The notes below the pieces were generated by a model. It was not told the origin of the DNA and ran no database searches. It saw only the letters and a list, made by a program, of their open reading frames with translations. From assembly GCF_020882245.1 (NCBI RefSeq), contig NC_083598.1, positions 6,379,178 to 6,443,177 of the forward strand: a stretch of 64,000 nt of DNA. The letters run 5' to 3'. The position numbers were made by a program, and so were the translations under genes. The DNA is from Rhopalosiphum padi. Taxonomy: Eukaryota > Arthropoda > Insecta > Hemiptera > Aphididae. Positions 14,473 to 24,361 of the stretch are shown here, one piece after another. Position 1 is the first letter of the stretch; every line of letters starts with the position of its first letter.

Positions 14473-16828
14473 TTAGGGAGGCATAACTTTAGGAATGGGC
14501 ATTGACGCTGGCATGATTCCATTTGTGCCGTTAGTTTGTGCTTGTCCAATATTTGATGCACCAGATTTATTCATCATATTCATATTGTGCTCATAAGCAG
14601 TATGAATCAATTTTGTTCTCCGTCTAGTGTAATGTTGCCAAATCAATAACAACTGATCATCAATAAATTTTGAACAAATAGCAGTAGCTATTTCTTTTCT
14701 AAATGGTTCATGTTGTAAGAGATCTAAAAAATATAAACACATAGGATACCTGTAAAAAATTTAAAAAAATTGATGAGTCCAGTTAGGTTATTTTATAAAC
14801 GTTACAAATATATTTATTTTACATCATGTTATATTTTATACTAAGTATTATAATTAATAATTGTTAATACATTTAATTTTTTCTCTTAATTAAATACATT
14901 TTTATACTGTTTAATGATTAATATACCAACACAAATAAAATAACATGTAGCATAATATTATAAAATCCAATGTTCTTAAGTTTTTGAAATTAGAAATAAA
15001 TAAATAAATTTTAATTGTAATTACTTTTTTCAAAATATTATTTTTGAGAATTTTCAGATATAAGTAAATCTTAAATTATTTGTTATCGATATAATTTTCA
15101 TAATCTTTTTTTATACATTTAACTTGTTTCATTTTTATTAGCCAGGTTTTTCTGTTATACTTTGTATACTTATTAATGAACTTAAAGGGATTGGAAGCGA
15201 TGATTTTCTGTCTTTGTCTAAGGCACACACAACATAGGATTATAGACGTGTTCTATTTTCAACGTACCGATTGATATAATGAAGCGATAAGAATTCTGAA
15301 TACATATTTGAATTCGACATCAAATTTTTTTGAGATCGACTTTCCCACATATTTGATTTTTACTACTCCAAAAATTGAAATATGTCAATTTTTTAATTAC
15401 TCTTTTTTAATATAATGCTTTATTGGATTCTGGGAGGATAAAATCAAAAATGTGGGAAAGTCGATCTCAAGTAGAGTTTATAACAAATTCAAATCTGTAT
15501 TCAGAATTATTATCGTTTCATTATATCAATCGGTATGTTGGAAATAGAACACGTCTATAATCCTATGTTGCGTGTGTGTTAGATAGACAGGAAATCATCG
15601 CTTCCAATCCCCTTAAGTAAAACAAAATTTATATGATATACCTAATATTTTAATTATTTTAAAACCTTTAAATTTGTGTAAAAAAAATTGTTAAATGAGT
15701 TTGCAATACTTTGAAGATTAGAATAAATATTTATAAATATAATGTAGAACATGATAAATTAAAAATATTAGGTTTACTTTAATGCAGAGGTGTCCAACCT
15801 TTTGTGAAGACGGGTCCATATTATGTGAGTATAAGTAGTTGTGGACCACATAGATTTTAATAGTAATACATTAAAATTTATTATACAATTAATCGATGAT
15901 TTTAAAATTGAAGTGAGGGCTGCATTAATATTTATTGCAAGACACAGGTTGGACACCCCGGTTTTAATCTAATAACAAAATGTATACAGAAATTCATATT
16001 GCCTATACCAATATTTTGTTACATTTATACAAGATTTATTTAATTATATTTAAATATAATAAATTAGGTATGTGAAGAAACTTAAGTTATAAGTTATAAT
16101 TTATAAATATACATCTTATATAGGTAATACAAACAAATGAATTATTTATAGATATGTTCAATTAATCAGTACGCTATTGAGAGGTATAAAGTAAGTATTA
16201 TTAATACTTAGTACTTACTTAATAAACTTTGCATAATCTGGTTCTTTCCAATACAATAAATATTTTAAATAATTAATAAAAGACTGATCTTTGAAGTATC
16301 CACGTTGAGCTAAAACTGAATAGTTTAAAAATAATAAATACATTTTTCAAATTGCTATTAAATATCATTATTAAAAACTTACAATTTAAATAATTTGGAT
16401 TAGCTAAGCATTGAACAAATTCAAGTTCTACTTGAAATCTTAATCTGGTTTGTTCTTCAGTTTCAGGACCACCTGTAATAGAAAAATAAGTTTAATAAAA
16501 TACCTAGGTAACAAACTAACAGCAATTTTAACATTTGATGCTAATCTCTGAATAGTATTCTATTTATATAAATATATATTAATTGGCAATATTAATCATT
16601 AATCACCAAGATACATATTATTTCAACGCATTTATACTAAGAGCAACAGTTTTAATTTAAAAATAATATGTTTAAATGTAATTTATAGAGAAATATTCAT
16701 ATTAATTAATTACACATTATCGTCTGTTTCAACTTTCACAAAGTATCGTAAATCATCTACAAATCATTATTCACTCCATAGATGTATATATAACTAGCGT
16801 ATACTTCTAATTTACCTTTGTTAGCCAT
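14473..16828 (-). CDS. MED31: Mediator complex subunit 31 (MED31/Soh1)
   Basis: Four exons on the minus strand: 16828-16816, 16472-16383, 16315-16219 and 14749-14473. They sum to 477 nt, or 158 residues plus stop, and all splice phases fit. MED31 is a small subunit of the Mediator middle module, which links transcription factors to RNA polymerase II in the nucleus. The signature is unmistakable: RLRFQVELEFVQCLANPNYL in exon 2, RGYFKDQSFINYLKYLLYW in exon 3, and QHEPFRKEIATAICSKFID then LIWQHYTRRRTKLIH in exon 4. After the conserved domain there is a low-complexity Asn/Met/Pro tail ending KVMPP. Exon 1 encodes only MANK plus one base. Intron 3 (about 1.5 kb) carries two transposon insertions. 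The gene is head-to-head with LST8, 707 bp between start codons. Confidence 0.95.
15182..15616. mobile_element. Long-TIR fold-back element in MED31 intron 3
   Basis: Two arms of roughly 180 bp are inverted and closely similar. The left starts TTAAAGGGATTGGAAGCGAT; the right ends with the inverse, ATCGCTTCCAATCCCCTTAA. TTAA sits at both outer ends (15182-15185 and 15613-15616), as at piggyBac-type insertion sites. The arms differ at a modest number of positions and have small indels, so the copy is not very recent. The centre, about 60-70 bp, is AT-rich without an ORF. A transcript through the intron could fold into a long hairpin. Confidence 0.75.
15785..15961. mobile_element. Short hAT-like MITE in MED31 intron 3
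   Basis: Ends CAGAGGTGTCCAACC and GGTTGGACACCCCGG are inverted with two mismatches. The flanking 8-mers ctttaatg and ttttaatc agree at 6 of 8 positions. The CAGRGGTG-type terminus and 8-bp flank point to hAT. About 177 bp, non-coding. Confidence 0.6.
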
Positions 16829-17535
16829 TTCGGTTTAATTAATTCTTCATTAGATTTTGTGTTATTTTAGATAATTATCGACTTGTGTAAACCGTAGATT
16901 TACCACTCAGACAGACAAAGTCGGCCCTAGCAAGTCGGTGGAACGTCATATATAAACTAGTAAACTATTATAAAATCATTGAAGTGATAGCAATGGCCTA
17001 TTCACTATATCAGTAACAAAAATATTAAATAATCATAATAATATTACAGTCGTCTTGTACTACAGAACAATACTTGTACTCCGCTTATCAGTCTGCGGCC
17101 CGTCAATGAGTGAAAGAGAGAAAGGAAGTCTTCAGTGTGGCCTTCATCCTGACGTGCGTATGCTTTATTGTGTAAATTGACATGCTGTTAAATTGATAAT
17201 AATAATAATAATAATAATTTGGAAATATGAGATATGAACGAAAAAATAAGAATATGATGTACTTTATTATAGACGTACTAGGTATTAAATAGTAAATACA
17301 AATTTGTCATTTGAGTAGTTTCTCATATTTCTAACATTTTAATTTCATTTTCAAGATTCATTATTATTTGTAACTATTATATATTATCAATATTTTATAT
17401 TTTCATAGTACTAAAAATGTATTTGAACTGCAAAATATTAAATTGATTTTCTATTTATTAATCTTATTGACAAATAAAATAACAGTTTCGAATTATTCAT
17501 TCGGATCTTCTCTTTCAATGTATTGATTTAAAATA
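16829..17535. promoter_or_regulatory. Shared MED31/LST8 divergent promoter region
   Basis: The 707 bp between the two start codons must hold both promoters and both 5' UTRs. A GC-richer patch lies at about 17080-17165, and an AAT trinucleotide microsatellite at 17196-17218. No convincing TATA box was identified for either gene. Both are housekeeping genes, so a bidirectional TATA-less promoter is a reasonable inference. Confidence 0.55.
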
Positions 17536-19771
17536 ATGGTAGACAACGCATTAACTGAAAAGGTACTGTTGGCTACTGGAGGATATGATCACACAATTAA
17601 GTTATGGCATGCAAACACTGGAGTTTGCAATAGAAGTTTAACACATTTAGATTCTGTATCCTTTAAGACATAATCATAAATATTTAATCTGTTCAATTAT
17701 TTTGTCAATGTAAGAGTTGAATGAATGTTAAAATATTTTGAATTAATTAGTACATTTTTTTTATATTATCATATCGTTTCTGTTTAAAAATTCTTACTGT
17801 GTATTTGATTAGTATTTTTTATTGTTATTTTAATCCTTCCAAGTTATAATTCATGTAAATTTAAGTATACCTACTTAATATAAAAAAAGATATTTGGCAT
17901 ATTATGTACCTTGACTGTTTTTAGTTTTTTAAAATGATTTATGTGAATAGAATCCTTGACCAACTAATTTAGCAAGTAAATGCATTAGAAATAACGCCAG
18001 ACAGACAACTTTTGGCTGCTGCAGGTAATTTTTTCAGTAATTACATCTCATACTTATCTATTTAATTATGGTATTTCGGCACATAGGGTTTCAACATATT
18101 CGTATGTACGACTTAAATTCAAGCAATCCAAACCCAATTTTAAACTATGAAGGGATTTCAAAAAATATAACCGGTGTTGGATTTCATGAAGATGGCAAAT
18201 GGATGTTTACATGTGGCGAAGACTGTAGTGCTCGTGTATGGGATTTAAGGTATAAATTAAAAGTTTTTAAATAACACAAGACTAAATTAAGTTTTAATAA
18301 TTTTTGTGCAGGTCTAGAAATTTGCAATGTCAGCGCATTTTTCAAACTACTGCACCTATTACTAGTATATGCCTTCATCCTAATCAAGGTGAGTTAATAT
18401 TAGGTGATCAGTCTGGCTTGCTTCATTTATGGGATTTGAAAACTGATCACAACGAACAACTTGTAAGTGTATTACATTAATGCAGTTCTTCAGTTTTAAT
18501 TTTCTTCCTGTTTTAACTTTCCATAAGTTTAGATACCTGAAGTTGATGCTTCTATACAATGTGTGGCTATTGATTCTAGTGCAAATTATGTTGCTTCTGT
18601 AAATAATAAAGGAAATTGTTACCTATGGAGATATAATGGCAATGGTACTAGATTAAGTCCGGAGCACAAAATTAATGCTCATAGGAAGTACGCTCTTCAT
18701 TGTAAATTTAGCCCTGATTCAACGTAAGAATGAAAATAGTTTTGATTTGTAATAGTATTAACCTCTAATTAATATCTTTGATTGAAATAGATTGTTGGTA
18801 ACATCTTCAGCTGATCAATCAGCTTTTATCTGGAAAACAAGTGATTTTTCTTTGAAACAAGAACTAAAAGATGAAAAGCAGAGATGGGTATGGGATACAG
18901 CGTTTAGTAATGATTCGGAACATTTATTAACAGGTATTATTGTGAATAATTATAAAAAATTAGAGCTATGGTTAATTTATTTTAAGAATAATTTGTAGCA
19001 GTTGTTGGGAGTTTGGGACAGTGATAGGTGGTTTTATTACCATCCATCAAGCTGACCCAGTCAAAAATTGGTTATCACTGAGAAGTACTCTTAACATAAA
19101 TGGGCAATATTATAATATTGAATAACATTTTGATGTTCAGCTAATAATATTATTTAATGAATTATGTTATTTGGCATCACTGAGTTTGCTTTTAATTTAA
19201 TAATATATTAATGGTCTATTATTTCAATATATAAATCAATATAATTATTGAAGAATTAATTTTTTTCATTATTTTCATTATATGAATATATTCATATTTA
19301 TTAAGAAAAAGTTATTGCTCTGTAACTTAATCTTACATTTCTAAATCTACAAATGTAAATTTTGTGTGAATTCGTAATTCATTGACAATCATTAACAAAG
19401 TTCTTTTCTTTAAATTAATATGATAACTTTTATTTTTGTTAGAATACACATTTAACAGTTAATTTAGGTTATTGTTTTGATTCAGATAACTATTAAAGTA
19501 TCTATTATACATGAATATTTATTTTAGTAAATTCTATATTTTATATTTTATTTACAGGTTCTAATACATTATTTTTTTCTACATTATTTGGCAGTGCTCA
19601 ATTTTGTAAAACGAAATAGATATTTTACTTCATGACTTTTTTTTCTTATTTTTAGTTTCATCAGATGGCATGGCAAGATTATGGAACGTAGAAAGTGGCA
19701 ATATAGAACGTGAATATGAAGGTCATCAGAAAGCACTTACAGCTTTAGCATTTTGTGATCCATATAGTTAA
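17536..19771 (+). CDS. LST8: LST8/GbetaL, WD40 subunit of TOR complexes
   Basis: Seven exons: 17536-17655, 17973-18024, 18087-18249, 18312-18462, 18533-18723, 18791-18933 and 19656-19771. They sum to 936 nt, or 311 residues plus stop, close to the usual size of LST8 orthologues. All junction phases are consistent. LST8 is a seven-bladed WD40 propeller that binds the TOR kinase domain in TORC1 and TORC2 and stabilises it. Diagnostic stretches are LLATGGYDHTIKLWHANTG, FQHIRMYDLNSSNPNP, FHEDGKWMFTCGEDC, LGDQSGLLHLWDLKTDHNEQ, LLVTSSADQSAFIWKTSDF and SSDGMARLWNVESG. An AATAAA at 19782-19787, just past the stop, is a candidate poly(A) signal and lies inside the 3' end of the neighbouring convergent CDS. 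Intron 6 (0.7 kb) is the largest. Confidence 0.96.
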
Positions 19772-19775
19772 ACAA

Positions 19776-21029
19776 TCATAAAATAAAATTTGAAAAACAA
19801 AGGCTCGCATTTGTACCTCCAAAACCAAATGCATTTTTTATTGCTATTCTTTTTTCTTGTTTCCATTCTATTGGACCTTTTGTAACACAAATTAAATTTT
19901 CAGCTTCTTTGCAAATATTATTTAGATTTGCTGTTGGTGGAATGACACCTTCATAACAAGCAAGAATTGTAAAAATACTCTCTAAATTACCTGCAGATCC
20001 TAGTAAATGGCCATGACTACCTTTTGTGGATGAAACATGTACATTAATGCAGTGCTCATCAAAAAGTCTTTTAATTGCTATTAATTCAATTGCATCTCCT
20101 ACTGGAGTTGAAGTGGCGTGTGCATTTACATATGTAATTAATTTCTTGTCTACCTTGGCATCTAGAATGGCTCTAGTCATAGCTAGTAAAGCTCCTTGGC
20201 CATTTTCTGGTGGTGCTGTTAAGTGTGAAGCATCACCAGATAGGCCATAACCTAGAACTTCTCCATAAATATGAGCATTTCTATTAATAGCATGTTCTAA
20301 TTCTTCTAATATAAGCATAGCAGAACCTTCACCAATAACGAAACCATCTCGATTTACATCAAATGGTCTTGATGCCAATTCTGGTTTATCATTTTGAGTA
20401 GATAGTGCTCGTATTCTACAAAAAGAAGCTATTGACAATGGGCTTATACACGATTCGGCAGCACCACAAATCATTGCTTTTGCATGTCCATACTGAATAA
20501 AACGAAAACCATCACCAATTGCATGGGCTCCGGTTGCACAAGCAGTAGACACAGCGTGATTGGGTCCTTGTATACCGTAAGCCATACTTATTTGACCAGC
20601 AGCCATATTGAGCAGAATGCGTGGTACAAAGTATGGGCTAACTTTACTGTAACTAGTTTCTAAAGCTTTGGCTGTTTGACACACATCCTCTAAGTCTACC
20701 ATTCCTACTCCTACACTGACCCCAATATTTTCTTTATCAACAGTAGACAAAAATATTTTTGAATCGTCAACTGCTTCTTGTGCAGCAATTAGGGCTAGAC
20801 GAGTCGAAGGAGCCATTGTACGTACTTTGCTCTTGGGTAATGATTCTGGCAAATCCTCCAGTCCGTCAAGAGTTGCTGCGATTTTGGAAGGAATGTTTTT
20901 GTAAAGGTCATTGTCCAATTTTCTTACAAACGATTTTCCCGACAAAATATTTTTCCAAGACGTATATTTATTGGCACCAGCTGGACAAATGACACCCATA
21001 CCAGTTACTACGACTCTTTTTTTCATCAT
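19776..21029 (-). CDS. OXSM: 3-oxoacyl-[ACP] synthase, mitochondrial type (KAS II-like)
   Basis: A single-exon CDS of 417 residues. The enzyme condenses malonyl-ACP with an acyl-ACP in mitochondrial type II fatty-acid synthesis, which supplies the octanoyl precursor of lipoate. It opens MMKKRVVVTGMGVICPAG. The Cys-His-His triad is visible: C164 in VSTACATGAHAIG, H304 in NAHATSTPVGD and H341 in the SHGHLLGSAG stretch, with conserved Lys336. The C-terminal AFGFGGTNAS loop is intact. These positions almost equal those of E. coli FabF. The open frame runs on upstream to 21152, but only from TTG, so the ATG at 21029 is preferred. Consequently no mitochondrial presequence is visible; one could be added by an unseen upstream exon. 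The stop is 4 bp from that of LST8, convergent. Confidence 0.93.
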   Translation of the reverse strand: MMKKRVVVTGMGVICPAGANKYTSWKNILSGKSFVRKLDNDLYKNIPSKIAATLDGLEDLPESLPKSKVRTMAPSTRLALIAAQEAVDDSKIFLSTVDKENIGVSVGVGMVDLEDVCQTAKALETSYSKVSPYFVPRILLNMAAGQISMAYGIQGPNHAVSTACATGAHAIGDGFRFIQYGHAKAMICGAAESCISPLSIASFCRIRALSTQNDKPELASRPFDVNRDGFVIGEGSAMLILEELEHAINRNAHIYGEVLGYGLSGDASHLTAPPENGQGALLAMTRAILDAKVDKKLITYVNAHATSTPVGDAIELIAIKRLFDEHCINVHVSSTKGSHGHLLGSAGNLESIFTILACYEGVIPPTANLNNICKEAENLICVTKGPIEWKQEKRIAIKNAFGFGGTNASLCFSNFIL

Positions 21030-21340
21030 TTTATTTTTATAACTACAAAATATTGTCGAGTATAGAATAATATAAAACTTGAAAAACAAAACAAATGTAG
21101 ATTTCTTTTCTAATTCAAAAGCAATAGTGATAATTGTTATCAATGTTATCAATATAATGCAGCCGATATCACTGAGAAATTACCAGTACTTTAAGGCCGG
21201 TGAACGATCATATAGATCCTTCGACAACTAGATCCCGGTGACTTACTGACGCAAGATGATCCAAGGAATGGCTTACATTTGACTATTATACAAGTACTGT
21301 GATAAAACAATAAGGTTTTATCTATACAAATAATAAAGGG
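21030..21340. promoter_or_regulatory. Upstream region of the ketoacyl synthase
   Basis: Contains the open but ATG-less extension of the synthase frame to 21152, then a GC-richer stretch at 21190-21290 without a recognisable exon. The promoter and 5' UTR of the synthase should lie here. No clear TATA box. Confidence 0.35.
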
Positions 21341-21349
21341 TTAATTGTA

Positions 21350-23301
21350 ATAATATATATATGTTACCGGAAATGTTGACATTTAGGAAATGATGACAAT
21401 TCCTAGTAAATGTTGACAATTCCTAAAATCGGAAGGAAATGATATTATCGCCTAGTATATGTTATCATTTCCTAACGATAGTAGGCAAAGATGCCAGATT
21501 TTTAAATTTAATCTGACTTATTTAAATATTACTTTTATCAAACATAATTATTAATTAATCTAGTATCACCTTAATAAATAATCAATAAATAAACAAGTAT
21601 TTTTTTAACATTTAAATTTATGTAATTTAAGCTTTTTAAAATTTTTCTTATGATTTTCAACGTAGGTATTCATTTTTATTTTCACATGGCAAACTTCTAT
21701 GACATTTAGAATTAGATGCCGATCTGCAAGCACACCTGTTCGTCTTGCATTTTGTCTTACATTGACATCGGGTATATCCTTGTGCCCCTGAAATACTATT
21801 TAGAGTAGTTGCCTCCTGAAGAGATAACGGTTTTTCTGCTTGACCTGCCGATTTTAAAACAGTACTTAGATCCAATAAATTTGCTTTGCAAGGATATATT
21901 TTTTATTGGATGTTTTAACCATTTTTAGTGCCTGTTTTTTTAAATTGTGTGCAGATGATTGACGTGCATCAAGTATATTTTGTTTTCGTTGATCAACTAA
22001 ATAAATACATTATTAACTTAAACATATTAAACTATATTACATTTTTTTTTTACCAAGTTCTAAGTCACTAGTCACTTGTTCTGAGTTACTAGTACACGGT
22101 ACATTTTCTTCGGCTCCCTCGTCTTTGTTTGACTTCAAAATACATTCAATATCTTCCTCAGATTTCAAAGAGCTAATTTCGTCTACTGGTAAACCAATTG
22201 ATGCAACACCTAAACGAGCTGGACAACCACACATTGCCTCATAAGGTGATCGACCGATACTAAAAAGTATCAATTAAAATTATTTTTTAAATTAATTATT
22301 TATCATACCAGAATGAAAAGCACGATTTTTTCAAAATTGGATAAATTTTAATTCAGATGGCCAATCTGTTGATTTTGTTTCCGCCATCCATGTCGCCAAC
22401 ATATCTTCCACGTCCCGGTTCGCACGTTCTATAGACCCCTGGCTCTGACTATGTCTTGGTTTTCCGTGCACTATTTTAACAAACATCACCCCACATATTA
22501 TGTAATTCATTAATTACACTATTAACAAACTCTCTCCCATTATCGGAATGTAGAATTGCTGGCGGTCCAAAAGTTGTATAAATTTCCATTAAGTTATATG
22601 CTATTTCTTCTGCTCGTTTAGTCTTTAGTGGTTTAAGTATAACAAATTTTGTCAAGTGATCCTGATAATTCATTTTAAATCTGTAATTGTTTATACTCTG
22701 CGATTGCATATAAATTAGATCTATTTGTGCACGCGAGTTGTATGCTGAATGCAAAATTGGTTTAGAAACAAGACCTCTTTTTGGATTAGATGATTTTTTA
22801 TGACAGTCGGTACAAAGACTCAAAAAAATTATTATTGTTTCTTTTATTATATTATAATATTTTAACTTTATTTCAGCCATCATACGATCGCGGCCACCAT
22901 GGCCGATAGCTATATGTCATATGTGTGGAGTGAAGAATATTGAATAGCTCTTCATTTTTAATGAAATAACGTATACTGTCATTATTATGGTTTATGGCTT
23001 TAATTAAGCGCTCTTTATCATTTATTAAAATAACGTCGTACTTACGAATATTTCTATAATCTTTTTTGCATTTTGTTTGAGTCTTGGATAATTTTACGTC
23101 TTCTATGCGACGATCGTATTCTTCATTATTCATGAACGATTTGTTGTTATCACGTTTAGCATCAATAATTAATGAAATTGCTTTATTAAATTCATTTTGC
23201 ATTTTATTTCAATCCATTTTTAAGCTTTTAACAAAATAAATACGTACTGAACTACTAATAACCCTAGGTACTACTAAACGGATCGTGTATTCGTGTTGAA
23301 T
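21350..23301 (-). mobile_element. Decayed KRBA2/Ginger-like integrase transposon
   Basis: The element is read on the minus strand, with its 5' end near 23301 and the remains of its integrase ORF down to 21657. Between about 21361 and 21475 lies a block of short sub-terminal repeats, variations on GGAAATGaTGACAATTCCTA in both orientations, beginning TGTTACCGG. I infer that this is its 3' terminus. TGT-type ends fit Ginger-like cut-and-paste elements, but the partner terminus cannot be matched because the 5' end is rearranged into an inverted duplication. No target duplication found. Confidence 0.55.
21657..23202 (-). pseudogene. Integrase (DDE, KRBA2-like) pseudogene
   Basis: Starts with MQNEFNKAISLIIDAKRD at 23202. 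A frameshift near 22910 separates it from the next piece, which reads IGHGGRDRMMAEIKLKYY, the H-rich part of the HHCC zinc-binding domain; CTDCHKKSSNPKRG follows. The core gives D in AQIDLIYMQ, D in LHSDNGREF and, after a second frameshift near 22480, E in SQSQGSIERANRDVEDML, so the DDE triad is recognisable but split. Then come an in-frame stop (IQF*KNRAFHSG), a 49-bp AT-rich intron-like insert near 22270-22320, RSPYEAMCG, and further breaks. The last frame (21875-21657) carries the Cys-rich tail CQCKTKCKTNRCACRS, typical of this family in aphids. Not functional as it stands. Confidence 0.75.
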
Positions 23302-23858
23302 ATCATACGTAGGTTAGGTTAGGTTAGGTTATATATCATACGTATAATAGCGAAAATATTAAATGAGAAACGGTGATACACGGGTATATAAAATAAACTT
23401 ATAAAATTATTTTATATATCTGTGCGGAGACATGAAATTATATCAAACACGGGTTTATGTCGATTGCGATAACCGATTTTAAACACGCATGTGTGTCCCT
23501 GGCATAAAATAGTAAGTTTGGTGTCAACTGTCAATATTTTCCGAGTTCTAAAAATATCAGGTGGGTAAATGACTGATATCAATAAAATGGTTGATTGAAA
23601 AATATCGTGGATATCGCATATCGCAGTATTTATCTGTTTAATATATAACCTGTACATTCAACACGAATACACGATCCGTTTAGTAGTACCTAGGGTTATT
23701 AGTAGTTCAGTACGTATTTATTTTGTTAAAAGCTTAAAAATGGATTGAAATAAAATGCAAAATGAATTTAATAAAGCAATTTCATTAATTATTGATGCTA
23801 AACGTGATAACAACAAATCGTTTATGAATAATGAAGAATACGATCGTCGCATAGAAGA
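23099..23858. repeat. 203-bp inverted repeat around a 354-bp loop
   Basis: The left arm, 23099-23301, is the reverse complement of the right arm, 23656-23858, with one mismatch seen (in the CATGAACG / CATAAACG stretch). The arms contain the upstream region and first 35 or so codons of the integrase. The loop (23302-23655) is unrelated, mostly AT-rich, and holds four TTAGG units. Near-identity of the arms implies a recent duplication or gene conversion. If transcribed through, it would form a long dsRNA stem. Confidence 0.9.
23309..23331 (+). repeat. Four-unit TTAGG repeat
   Basis: A run of AGGTTAGGTT units, about four copies of TTAGG, the standard insect telomeric repeat. It lies in the loop of the inverted repeat. 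A shorter two-unit run occurs at about 7113-7123. This is an interstitial occurrence too short to be a telomere. Confidence 0.7.
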
Positions 23859-23880
23859 ATTTACAATTATTTACAATTAA
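23755..23880 (+). pseudogene. Duplicated N-terminus of the integrase ORF
   Basis: The inverted copy of the integrase start. MQNEFNKAISLIIDAKRD and on to EEYDRRIEE, 35 residues like the minus-strand copy, then six unrelated residues and a stop. The ORF is cut where the right arm ends at 23858. Confidence 0.8.
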
Positions 23881-24361
23881 TATGCAATTGTTTGAAATAA
23901 TTTTGAAATTGTTTGCAACAAAGTCGGGGGGCCAACTTCATGTACGTGTTTGCAGCTTGTGTTAATTTGTTATTTCTTTTTTTTTTTGTTGTTTGCATGC
24001 AAAATAAAATTAGTATTATTATATATTATTCGTGCCACTTTGTAATGCTACTATAAACTATTGTTTTAAGCGATCAGTGGAGAATTTGTTCTGATTTTGT
24101 AAACATATTAATGTTTATCATTACTAATATTTAACATAAATAACTAGTCAAATAACAGATGTTATTAACAATATGATTATCAATTAAATATTTTTAAATA
24201 CACCGCAGGTACAATTATTATTCTGGATACAATAGTAAATATATCAGAACGTTATCGATACAAATACTACTTTTAATTTTTAAATTATATTTATTACCTT
24301 TTTTTAAATCGGCCATCATGCTAAAAAAATATATAATAGTAATAATTAAAGCAATACTTAC
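23881..24361. other. AT-rich spacer with a MITE end fragment
   Basis: Contains GGGGGGCCAACTTCATG at about 23926-23942, which matches the right end of a repeat at 31973-32141. The rest is AT-rich. I looked here for a third exon of the minus-strand gene to the right and saw none. Confidence 0.35.

Noticed and set aside
19015..19081. CAGTGATA...TATCACTG pair in LST8 intron 6
   Set aside because: Resembles a tiny hAT-like element, but the flanking 8-mers do not match, so an insertion cannot be supported.
21030..21152. N-terminal extension of the ketoacyl synthase to 458 residues
   Set aside because: The extension begins with TTG, not ATG, and its sequence does not look like a mitochondrial presequence; the ATG at 21029 opens directly on the conserved fold.
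23412..23657. 81-residue ORF in the hairpin loop
   Set aside because: Lies entirely in the spacer of the inverted repeat, no similarity, and ends where the arm begins.
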